Assembly (NCBI GenBank): GCA_910586345.1
Contig: CAJUHC010000019.1
Location: forward strand, 1 to 28,026
Direction of reading: 5' to 3'
Length of the DNA: 28,026 nt
Origin: an uncultured Christensenella sp.
GTDB taxonomy: Bacteria; Bacillota; Clostridia; Christensenellales; Borkfalkiaceae
Position 1 is the first letter of the stretch. Every line of letters begins with the position of its first letter. Of the stretch, positions 18,978 to 27,500 are shown piece by piece. The position numbers and the translations under genes are program-made. The notes beneath the pieces were generated by a model, which was not told where the DNA came from, searched no databases, and saw nothing but the letters and a program-made list of their open reading frames with translations.

Positions 18978-20483
18978 CTATTTAAAATAAATAATTTGTT
19001 CGTCATCGGCGGAAAGAATTCGCTTCATAGCGAGTTTTGTCCTGACTTTTGCCGTCATAACGGCTTTGAAACCGAGAATCTGTATCGTTATCAGAGGCGT
19101 CATTGCAACCATTGCGACAACGCCGAACGCATCGGTAAGGATATTTCCTCCGATTGCTCCGCAAGCTCCTACCACAAGCGGAAGAATAAAACTCGAAGTA
19201 AGCGGTCCGCTTGCAACTCCGCCGGAATCGAACGCGATTGCGGTATATATCTTCGGAACGAAAAACGAAAGCCCGAGAGATATAAGATAACCCGGAATAA
19301 GATAATACAATATCGAGAAACCGAACAGCATACGTATCATCGACAATCCGATGGAAATTCCGACTGCGACGGAGAGCGCGATAAGCATTTCCAGCTTCTT
19401 TACGCCGCCGCCCGTAACTTCTTCAACCTGTTTATTGAGAACGTGCACCGCAGGTTCGGCGAGGACAACCACCATACCGATGACGAAGCCGAAAACAACG
19501 AGAAAAATTTCGTTAAACTCCGAAAGTTTTTGACCGAGTTTATATCCTATAGGCAAAAATCCTACCGTCACCGCTACAAGAAAAATAATCAGTCCTACGA
19601 ACGTGTACGCGATACCTATTCCTATCTGTATCAATCTCGTCTTGGGAAGTTTGAGTATAGTAAATTGCAAAATAAAGAAGAACGCAACGATAAGACCGAG
19701 AGCCAACGCGACGCTCGCCAAGTTATCGAGAACTATTTCACCGAACTTTGCAAGACTTTCGCCGACCGTCGGATAAACTTCGGGTTCGACGTTGTTTCCC
19801 GTAAATAAAAACAGTATCATTACGGCAATCATAGGTCCTATAGAGCATAGGGCGATAAGTCCGAAACTGTTTTCGTTCGCATCGCGTCCGCCTATGGTCG
19901 ACGAAATACCGAAACCGAGCGCCATTATAAACGGAACCGTTATGGGGCCCGTAGTCACTCCGCCCGAATCAAACGAAAGCGGAACGAAATCTACCAAACC
20001 GCTGTCAATCATTATCGCGCTTACGGCAAACATCATAAGATAAAAAAACATTAAAAGCGCGGATAAATTAATATGGAAAACTATTTTTGCAACGGCGATT
20101 ACCAAAAACAATCCCACCCCTATTCCGACGGGAATTATTATTATCCATATATTGTTTTCGCTAATCTGTTTTGCAAGAACGGTCAAATCTGGTTCGGCGA
20201 TAGTTACAAGTACACCCAAAATAAAACATACCGATAAAAGTATCGTAAGTTTTTTCGATTTTGTTAATCCAGTTCCGACGTGTTCGCCCATAGGCGTCAT
20301 CGCCAAATCCGCGCCGAGATTAAATAAACTTATTCCCAGAATAAGAAATACCGCGCATACCGCGAACGTTACTATTTCCCTTACTTCGAAACCGAAAATC
20401 GGCATTAAAATAAGTACGATAGCCGTAACGGGCAGTACCGATATTACAGATTCTTTAAGTTTAGCAAATAAAATCTTCCGCAT
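18978..20483 (-). CDS. DUF1538 two-domain membrane protein (UmpAB-like fusion)
   Basis: A 501-residue membrane protein with about 12-14 spans and clear internal two-fold repetition. AEPDLTVLAKQ at 96-106 is echoed by AEPAVHVLNKQ at 342-352, and FDSGGVTTGP at 171-180 by FDSGGVASGP at 418-427, 75 and 76 residues later. Each half is one DUF1538 domain, so this is a fusion of what elsewhere can be two genes. I recall a report of a DUF1538 pair (UmpAB of Halomonas) acting as a Na+(Li+,K+)/H+ antiporter; that cannot be checked here. Acidic residues within the repeated motifs suit cation binding. Promoter TTGTAA-17-TATAAT. Two PII-like genes follow in one operon, suggesting regulated gating. Confidence 0.9.
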   Translation of the reverse strand: MRKILFAKLKESVISVLPVTAIVLILMPIFGFEVREIVTFAVCAVFLILGISLFNLGADLAMTPMGEHVGTGLTKSKKLTILLSVCFILGVLVTIAEPDLTVLAKQISENNIWIIIIPVGIGVGLFLVIAVAKIVFHINLSALLMFFYLMMFAVSAIMIDSGLVDFVPLSFDSGGVTTGPITVPFIMALGFGISSTIGGRDANENSFGLIALCSIGPMIAVMILFLFTGNNVEPEVYPTVGESLAKFGEIVLDNLASVALALGLIVAFFFILQFTILKLPKTRLIQIGIGIAYTFVGLIIFLVAVTVGFLPIGYKLGQKLSEFNEIFLVVFGFVIGMVVVLAEPAVHVLNKQVEEVTGGGVKKLEMLIALSVAVGISIGLSMIRMLFGFSILYYLIPGYLISLGLSFFVPKIYTAIAFDSGGVASGPLTSSFILPLVVGACGAIGGNILTDAFGVVAMVAMTPLITIQILGFKAVMTAKVRTKLAMKRILSADDEQIIYFK

Positions 20484-20522
20484 CTTTTCACCGTAAGTTC
20501 CGCTGAAATGCGATATAAATTC

Positions 20523-20551
20523 ATTATATCACAATTATATTTATGTTACAA
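20523..20551 (-). promoter_or_regulatory. Promoter of the DUF1538-PII operon
   Basis: TTGTAA (20546-20551), 17-bp spacer, consensus TATAAT (20523-20528), giving a leader of about 33 nt. Confidence 0.75.
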
Positions 20552-20566
20552 ATTAAATCAGGGTTT

Positions 20567-21796
20567 TTAAATTTCGGTACGCTTCCAAGTATATTCGCAA
20601 TAGCTGTTCAAAGCTTTATACGCCGAAACCGAATCAGTTAAAATTTTTTTAGGTACCGCGCCTTTATAAACGCCGTTCATAAATAACTCCCAACCGTCGG
20701 TATTAACGAAATCGACTCCTTCAAGCTCGCAACCGTCGAACGCTCTTGCCCCTATTTCCGTCACTGATTCGGGAACGGTTATTTTCTTAATAAAACTACA
20801 ACCTTTAAACGCTTGCGGTGCAATAACCGTAACGGGAAGTCCTCTGTAATCCGACGGAATAATTATTTCGGTATCGGTTAAAGAGCCGATTCCGACGACT
20901 GTATACGACACTCCGTCGTTAGATAAAAATTCGAGCTCGTTTTCGATTATTCTTTCATAACCGCAAACCGAACAGACGTTTCCGCTCCATTCGTGCGGAA
21001 AGGCGGTTGCAGTTTCACCGCAGACTTCGCATACTTCTCTGTGCGTTTCCTCGTCAAAACACAGTTTATAACTGTGTCCGGTCGAATTTACAGATCGTGT
21101 TTCAAAATGGTTTTTATCTTTAGAACAAACGCGGATTTCGGTACCGTTCTCAACGCAAGTCGGAGAATTTGTTTGCGTCCATTCTCCGTAATCGTGCCCG
21201 AGCGCGGGAATAACTTCGGTTGCTAATTCCGCGGCGCAAGTTTCGCAAATCTTAATTTTCAAGCCTTCTGCTTCACAATCTGGTTTTTCGGCAACCCGCC
21301 ATTCGCCCTCTATATGTCCGATTTTATCTACTTTTCTTGTTTCGGCATACGTACAGTCGCGCAGGCAAACGCGGGTTTCCGTACCTTCATACGTACAAGA
21401 CGGATTTTCAGTTATAATCCACTCTCCGAATTCGTGCCCGAGAGCAGGTATTTCTTTATAATTGGAAAATTCGCAACGCGAACAACCGCTGTATTCTTCC
21501 CAACCGATATTTAAACAATCCGCCGCTTTGGCTTCGTGACGGATATAATCGTGACCTGCGGAATTTAAAACTTCTGATTGTTTATCTCCGCATATACAGA
21601 CGCGCTCGCGTTTTCCTTCTTCGGTGCAATCAGGAATTTTTACCGTAGTCCAACCGCCGTAAGTATGAATATGCCCGACGTCGTTTTCGCTGTTTCCCGC
21701 GCCGTAATTATCTTCGCAGGACGGCAAAATTACAGAACAGAATATCAGGCTGATTACGGAAACCACAGTATAAATTTTTATTGAAAATTTCTTCAT
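20567..21796 (-). CDS. Lipoprotein with Cys-rich repeats and a BspA-type LRR segment
   Basis: A 409-residue surface lipoprotein with signal peptide and lipobox LPSC (Cys27). Residues 43-280 hold about five or six units of some 40 residues with the pattern GH-x-YGEW...P-x-C-x3-G-x-(E/K)-x-R-(V/I)-C...E-x2-ALGH, the same repeat type as in the double-XRE protein at 5831-7429. Residues about 297-365 read like LRR_5 (BspA/TpLRR) repeats: LPVTVIAPQAFKGCSFIKKI, TVPESVTEIGARAFDGCELE. The C-terminus (SVSAYKALNSYCEYTWKRTEI) is not recognised. Such proteins are typical surface or adhesion proteins of gut Clostridia and spirochaetes. No ribosome binding site is visible; the start lies 8 bases after a terminator. 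No terminator is evident after it. Confidence 0.88.
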   Translation of the reverse strand: MKKFSIKIYTVVSVISLIFCSVILPSCEDNYGAGNSENDVGHIHTYGGWTTVKIPDCTEEGKRERVCICGDKQSEVLNSAGHDYIRHEAKAADCLNIGWEEYSGCSRCEFSNYKEIPALGHEFGEWIITENPSCTYEGTETRVCLRDCTYAETRKVDKIGHIEGEWRVAEKPDCEAEGLKIKICETCAAELATEVIPALGHDYGEWTQTNSPTCVENGTEIRVCSKDKNHFETRSVNSTGHSYKLCFDEETHREVCEVCGETATAFPHEWSGNVCSVCGYERIIENELEFLSNDGVSYTVVGIGSLTDTEIIIPSDYRGLPVTVIAPQAFKGCSFIKKITVPESVTEIGARAFDGCELEGVDFVNTDGWELFMNGVYKGAVPKKILTDSVSAYKALNSYCEYTWKRTEI

Positions 21797-21804
21797 TTGT
21801 TATT

Positions 21805-21839
21805 TAAAAAATCAAGGCAAAGCTTTCGAGAGCTTTGCC
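21805..21839 (-). terminator. Terminator after the four-Cys hypothetical gene
   Basis: A 9-bp stem GGCAAAGCT/AGCTTTGCC (21816-21824 with 21831-21839), followed on the minus strand by TTGATTTTTT. Confidence 0.88.
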
Positions 21840-21853
21840 CGCAATCTTATTGT

Positions 21854-22423
21854 TTAAATCTTTTTTCTCGCAACCGCTATCCTGATTTTACGCTTGACGG
21901 GCTTCTGAATAGATTGGATTATCGGCTCAGCCTCTTCTGCGGTTGTTTTTACAGGCTCTTCAACCGCAACAGGCTCCTGTAATACAGGCTGTTCGTCCTT
22001 AACTTGTTCAACGATATTTTCCTCTTCGTTATCCGAGCGCAAATCTTCTTCAACCGCCGAAACCGCGACTATTTCTTTTTCGGCGCTTTCTTTCGAAGCT
22101 TCATATAATTCGGACGGATTCCGAACAACCGGCGGTTGCGAAAATATTCTGTTTTCCGCAGTCGTTACGGGTTTAGCGTCTATTTCTATACGCATCCCTT
22201 CGGCTTTTTTCATATTGACGTATGCAAGCGCGCAGGGATAGATGCTGGTCTTTTTACAGCCGCGGCAGAAAGGAGCATACATACCGCAGAGGTCGAATCC
22301 GCTTATAAGGCTGTTTTTATATTTATCCGCATCTATTACCATTTGAATTTTTTCAAGATTTTCCTTACTCAGCTTTTCCGGCATCGATTTTAAAAGCTGC
22401 AAGGGCGCGTTGCTGTCCCACAT
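21854..22423 (-). CDS. Hypothetical protein with a four-Cys cluster and charged tail
   Basis: A 189-residue protein I do not recognise. Residues 1-75 look folded and contain CGMYAPFCRGCKKTSIYPC: Cys46, Cys53, Cys56 and Cys64 in the spacing C-x6-C-x2-C-x7-C, which could bind zinc or an iron-sulfur cluster. Residues about 90-170 are acidic, rich in Glu, Val and Pro and probably disordered (EEVIVEQVKDEQ-like, PVAVEEPVKTTAEEAEP). The last 20 residues are strongly basic (KPVKRKIRIAVARKKI), which may contact nucleic acid. The start has a GGAG site and a promoter TTGAAA-17-TATAAT at 22451-22479; a terminator follows, so it is a single-gene unit. Confidence 0.8.
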   Translation of the reverse strand: MWDSNAPLQLLKSMPEKLSKENLEKIQMVIDADKYKNSLISGFDLCGMYAPFCRGCKKTSIYPCALAYVNMKKAEGMRIEIDAKPVTTAENRIFSQPPVVRNPSELYEASKESAEKEIVAVSAVEEDLRSDNEEENIVEQVKDEQPVLQEPVAVEEPVKTTAEEAEPIIQSIQKPVKRKIRIAVARKKI

Positions 22424-22450
22424 AGATTTTTCTCCAAATTAATTTATTTT

Positions 22451-22479
22451 ATTATAATATAAAAATACGGAAATTTCAA
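22451..22479 (-). promoter_or_regulatory. Promoter of the four-Cys hypothetical gene
   Basis: TTGAAA (22474-22479), 17-bp spacer, consensus TATAAT (22451-22456). Confidence 0.75.
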
Positions 22480-22488
22480 GTATTATAA

Positions 22489-23412
22489 TTAAATTTCTTC
22501 AACAGTAAGCGAGGAAAGAATTTCCTCGTATTTATCTTTTGTAAACGAAATACTGTCAGGCAACGTTACGGACGCCGTTCCGCCCGCGACTCCGCAACGG
22601 AGTACGTCCTGCATCGAACCGCCTTTAATCAGCGCGTCGGTAGCCGCAGCAACCATTCCGTCTCCTGCGCCGACTGTTGAGTTCATAGCGACGTTTACGC
22701 TTTTACAGTAATAATTTTTACCGCCGTCCGTTATTACCGCTCCGCGTTTACCGAGAGAAAGCAATACGTATTCCGCGCCTCTATCCAAAATTTCACGGCA
22801 ACCTTCGAACATATCTGTTTTGGAAACTATTTTTCTTTTTAAAGTCCGCTCTAATTCGTCGAGATTGGGCTTAACGAGTTTAACTCCGCATTTTAACGCT
22901 TCAATCAATCTGTCGCCTTCCGTATCCGCTATTTTCACAACCGACGGGGGTACCGCCTTTAAAACTTTATAATAGAAATCGGGTTTCATTCCTTTCGCAA
23001 GGCTTCCCGAAATAACTATTGCGTCGCATTTTACAGCAAGTTGCGATACGAGACGAATTAATTCTTCCTGCTTTTCAGAAGAAACTTCGGGACTTACGTC
23101 GTCGACTTCTGTGAGCATAGACCTTCTGTCTATTATTTTAAAATTTTCACGAACGCGTCCCTTGTTCCAAACGAACTTGTAAGGTACTCCTTCTCGGTGC
23201 AGTTCGTGCTCGAACTGCGTTCCGTTTTCATCGTACATAAATCCCGTTGCGAAAACGTCGGCTTTTAATCTCGCAAGACCTACCGCAACGTTTAAAGCTT
23301 TGCCCGTGTAAAAAGTCTTTTTGCTTATTATTTTGTTCGACATTCCCACGCCCAAAGATTCGACTTCCATATTGACGTCTATACAGGGACTGGGACAAAC
23401 GGTTAAAATCAT
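22489..23412 (-). CDS. 1-phosphofructokinase family (FruK/LacC) sugar-phosphate kinase
   Basis: A PfkB-family kinase of 307 residues, the length and layout of FruK and LacC. CPSPCIDVNMEVESLGVGMSN with the following GKALNVAVGLARL is the substrate-side signature; VISGSLAKGMKP, KPNLDEL and the catalytic/anion-hole motif NSTVGAGDGMVAA (Asp as base) are in place. The likely reaction is ATP-dependent phosphorylation of fructose 1-phosphate to fructose 1,6-bisphosphate, or of tagatose 6-phosphate; sequence alone does not separate these. No fructose PTS or fruR gene adjoins it. It lies just after the pfkA terminator, with an AAGGAAG site at its start. Confidence 0.88.
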   Translation of the reverse strand: MILTVCPSPCIDVNMEVESLGVGMSNKIISKKTFYTGKALNVAVGLARLKADVFATGFMYDENGTQFEHELHREGVPYKFVWNKGRVRENFKIIDRRSMLTEVDDVSPEVSSEKQEELIRLVSQLAVKCDAIVISGSLAKGMKPDFYYKVLKAVPPSVVKIADTEGDRLIEALKCGVKLVKPNLDELERTLKRKIVSKTDMFEGCREILDRGAEYVLLSLGKRGAVITDGGKNYYCKSVNVAMNSTVGAGDGMVAAATDALIKGGSMQDVLRCGVAGGTASVTLPDSISFTKDKYEEILSSLTVEEI

Positions 23413-23441
23413 TTACAGCTTCCTTATCATATTATTGCATT

Positions 23442-23468
23442 AAAAAAGCCGCCGGCTAACAGGCGGCT
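23442..23468 (-). terminator. Terminator after pfkA
   Basis: A 7-bp GC stem AGCCGCC/GGCGGCT with an 8-nt loop, followed on the minus strand by TTTTTTAATG. It lies between pfkA and the fruK-type gene. Confidence 0.85.
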
Positions 23469-23480
23469 CTTTATACGCTG

Positions 23481-24443
23481 TTACATTGAAATCATCTGAA
23501 GAGTTTCATACAATTCGTAATTGAATTTCTTCTTCATACTTACAGCTTCTATTATATCCAAGTCGATGATTTCGTTTTTATGTATTCCGACTACCCGGTT
23601 ACCTATTCCTTCGTTCAGAAGACGAACGGCTTTATTGCCGAACTGCGCCGCAAGCATTCTGTCCGCCATTGTCGGGGAACCTCCGCGCTGTATATGTCCT
23701 ATAGACGTAGGACGGACGGAATACGTAGTAACCGACTGCAGCTGTTTTGCGAATTCGTCGGCAGAACATACCCCCTCTGCGACTACTACGATATTGGAAT
23801 GTTTTCCGTTCGCGCGCGAACGGTTAATCTTCATTACTATATCGTCGAGGTCGAATACGACTTCGGGCACGACGATTATTTCAGCCCCGCTCGCAATGCC
23901 TGCATATAAAGCTATATCTCCGCAACGCCTGCCCATAACCTCAACGACGGAAATTCTTTCGTGCGATGTCATAGTGTCGCGCAATTTGTTTATTACGTCT
24001 ATGCAAGTATTAACAGCCGTATCGAAACCGAGAGTATAATCGGTATATTCAAGGTCGTTGTCGATAGTGCCCGGAATTCCTATCGTCGGAATACCGTAAT
24101 CTTCGGAAAGACATTTCGCTCCTCTGAAAGAGCCGTCGCCGCCGATAACGACAAGACCTTCTATTCCCCTTGCTTCGAGCGTTTTAACGGCTTTTTTCTG
24201 TCCCGCTTTCGTAAGCATTTCCAGACATCTTGCGGTTCTGAGTTTTGTTCCGCCTCTCTGAACTATATCCGAAACCGAACGCATTTCCATTGAAACCATT
24301 TCGTCGTCTATAAGCCCCTGATAACCGCGTTCGATTCCGTAAACTTCTATTCCGTAATAAAGCGCGGTACGTACTACCGCTCTTATACACGCGTTCATAC
24401 CGGGAGCGTCGCCGCCGCTGGTTAACAAGCCTATTCTCTTCAT
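23481..24443 (-). CDS. pfkA: ATP-dependent 6-phosphofructokinase
   Basis: The committed glycolytic kinase, converting fructose 6-phosphate to the 1,6-bisphosphate. It has 320 residues, as in the Bacillus/E. coli PfkA group. The N-terminus reads TSGGDAPGMNACIR. VIGGDGSFRGA has Gly after GGD, as in ATP-using enzymes (pyrophosphate-dependent ones have Asp there). IPGTIDNDL holds the catalytic Asp, and EVMGRRCGDIA and RGGSPTMADRMLAAQFG complete the substrate site. A GGAGG site precedes the ATG, with a promoter at 24524-24552. dnaE lies directly upstream, an arrangement known from other Firmicutes. Fba (13390) and gap (12108) continue the pathway. Confidence 0.97.
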   Translation of the reverse strand: MKRIGLLTSGGDAPGMNACIRAVVRTALYYGIEVYGIERGYQGLIDDEMVSMEMRSVSDIVQRGGTKLRTARCLEMLTKAGQKKAVKTLEARGIEGLVVIGGDGSFRGAKCLSEDYGIPTIGIPGTIDNDLEYTDYTLGFDTAVNTCIDVINKLRDTMTSHERISVVEVMGRRCGDIALYAGIASGAEIIVVPEVVFDLDDIVMKINRSRANGKHSNIVVVAEGVCSADEFAKQLQSVTTYSVRPTSIGHIQRGGSPTMADRMLAAQFGNKAVRLLNEGIGNRVVGIHKNEIIDLDIIEAVSMKKKFNYELYETLQMISM

Positions 24444-24523
24444 AAATACCTCCGCTTGAATACGCCGTTCACGCTAAGCCCCCTTTCGCCGCAATGAACA
24501 TTATTACATCATTCCTAAATTAT

Positions 24524-24552
24524 ATTATAACAGAGTAATTTTGAAAATACAA
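24524..24552 (-). promoter_or_regulatory. Promoter of pfkA
   Basis: TTGTAT (24547-24552), 17-bp spacer, consensus TATAAT (24524-24529). The leader is about 75 nt and contains no terminator-like hairpin that I can see, so pfkA need not depend on dnaE transcription. Confidence 0.7.
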
Positions 24553-24569
24553 CAATTTTAATAAAATTT

Positions 24570-27500
24570 TTAATTTTTATCTATAAACTTAATATCTTCC
24601 TTTTCAATAAACGCGCCGAGTTCGGCTAAAAGTCCGCGGCAATAATTTACTCCTGCCGGCAGTTTATACCGCTTATCTCCTCTGACAATCTTACAGACGG
24701 CGGCACCCTCGTAATTCGATAGCATACCGATAAATTCATCGAAAGTTTCGTCGTCGAGTTTTCCCGCGTTAAGCCACAATACCGCTTGTTCCCGCTTTGC
24801 CGAAGTACCGGATGCAGGCTCGCCGATTTTTGAAGAATCGAGAAAGGCAATATCGTCCACTATAAGAGAAATTCCCTTTTCCGCGTCGACGTCGAGTTTG
24901 CCTTTTACTTTTACGATTCTCTCGGTCGCTATGTCGCCTTTCAATTTTTCATACGCTCCCGGGAAGCAAACGCATTCCATACTTCCGTAAACGTCTTCCA
25001 CGGTCAAAAAAGCCATATAATTACCCGTACGTTTCGTCATCGTACGTCTGAAAGAAGAAATTATGCCTGCCATAGTAATACGCATACCGTCCGTAATGCG
25101 GTTATAAGTACGATTTCCTTCTTCATCTTCGACGTAATCGTCGAGGAAAGAACAATCAAACGTGCAATCGGGAAACGCGTGCATAAATTTCTCGAACGGA
25201 TGACCGCTTACGTATACGCCTAAAACCAGCTTTTCTTTGGAAAGTTTTTCGTTCAGTTCGTATTCGGGCACGTCGGGATACGTTACGTCGAGTTTCTCCT
25301 CTTCGAGTATATCTCCGAATAAGCTCATCTGCGCGCTGCTACGCTGTTTATTTATAGTTTTCGCTCTTGAACACAACTGTTCGTATACCAAAGCAAGACG
25401 CGAACGGCTGACTCCCATTTCGTCAAAAGCACCTGCAAATATCAAACCTTCTACAAGACGCGAATTGAGTACGTTGATACAACGCGATACGAAATCCGGA
25501 AAATCTTTGAATTTTCCGTTTTTGTTTCTTTCTTCGATAATCGTATCAACGACGGACTGTCCCGCGCCCTTTAACGCAGAAAGCCCGAAACGGACGCCGT
25601 CGTTTTCAACGGTAAAAACGGTTTTACTTTTATTTATGTCTGGCGGAAAAACTTTGTAGCCTTTGTCTTTTAAGTAAATAACGTATTTTGTGATTTCGTC
25701 TATTTTGTTAAGACGGTTGTTCAAAAGCGCGCAAATAAATTCTTTACAGTAATATCTTTTCAGCCAAGCCGTCTGATATGCGAGAACCGCATAAGCCGCG
25801 GCGTGAGACTTATTGAACGCGTAAGAGGCGAAGCCTTCCATATCTCCGAAAATTTTATTCGCAACTTCCGCAGGAATACCGTTGTTCACGCAACCTTTTA
25901 TTTCGCTTCCGTTAATATCGCTTATTCCGCCGTTTATAAACTTCTCTTTCTGCGCCATAAGGGTCTTTTTATCTTTTTTACCCATAGCGCGCCTGACCAA
26001 ATCGGCTTCGCCGAGAGAGAAACCCGCGAGAAACTGGAAAATCTGCATTACCTGTTCCTGATAAACAGGAATACCGTAAGTAACTTTTAAAATTTGTTCT
26101 TCGGCGTCGCAGTCGTAAGCTATCTGCTCGGCGCCGTGTTTTCTGTTGCAGAACGAGTCTATAAACTTCATAGGACCGGGACGGTAAAGCGAAACGCCCG
26201 CTATAAGGTCTTCGAGACAGTCGGGTTTAAGCTGTTTCATAAACCGCTTCATCCCCCCCGCTTCGAGCTGGAACACCCCGTCCGTATCTCCGTCGGAAAT
26301 CAGCGCGTAAGCACCAGCGTCATTATATCCTATTTTATCGAAGTCGATTTCTCTTTTAAAATCTTCCTTGATATACTGAATACATTTTTGTATATCGGTC
26401 AAAGTAACGAGCGCAAGGAAGTCCATTTTCAGCATTCCGAGCGATTCGATTTCCTTTGCCACGAACTGAGTCGTTACGTCTTCGCCGTTTCTCGAAAGAG
26501 GAACGTTATCCGCTATTCTTTTCTGGCAGATAACTACGCCCGCAGCGTGAATACCCGTCTGGCGCGGCATTCCTTCTATTTTCAGCGCCATATCTATGAC
26601 GCGGTGCAAAGTTTCGTCGGTTTCGTAAATTTCGCAAAACTCACCGTTTCTCGCCGCTTTAAGCTCGTTAAGTTTTCCTTCGAGCTCCGATTTTTTATCT
26701 ACGTCGGTTTCCGCGTCGAATTTTTTCTTTGCGCCGTCGATTCGCCTGCCGAGCAAGTCGCCTATCGACGTTTTACCGTCCATAATTTTAGTCAGTCTGT
26801 CAGTTTCGGAATACGGAACGCGCATAACCCTTCCGACGTCTTTTACGGAGTTTTTTGCCGCCATCGTACCGAAAGTTACAATCTGACAAACGTTTTCCGC
26901 GCCGTACTTTTGCCTTACGTATTCTATCGTTTCCTCGCGCCTGTCCGTACAAAAGTCAATATCGAAATCCGGCATAGACACCCTGTCGGGATTAAGAAAA
27001 CGCTCGAACAGCAAATCGTATTTAAGCGGTTCGACGTCAGTAATGCCTATCGAATACGCGACTATCGAACTTACTCCCGAACCGCGCCCGGGTCCGACGG
27101 GGATTCCCTGTTCTTTCGACCAGTTTATAAAATCCCACACTACGAGATAATAATCTGCATATCCCATACCGCAAATTATACCGAGCTCGTACTCGGCTCT
27201 GTCGAGTTCTCTCTGCGTCGGAGTTCCGTAACGTTTTACCAACCCTTCACTCGTAAGACGGCGTAAATACTGCTCAGCCGTGCTCCCGTCGGGCGGCGCG
27301 TAGGTCGGAATCAGCGAATTATCTTTTACGGGATAACCCTTTTTATTGAGGTTGAACGCAGGTTCCGTAACTTTATCGGCTATAACTCTCGTATTCGCTA
27401 TCGCCTGAGGATGATTGGGAAAGAGCGCGGCCATTTCGTCGCCCGTCTTAAAATAAAATTCATCCGTAGAAAATTTCATTCGTTTCGGGTCGTCAAGCTG

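Noticed and set aside
26094..27266. 390-codon plus-strand ORF
   Set aside because: It is fully antisense to dnaE, whose catalytic motifs are intact; a shadow of dnaE codon bias.
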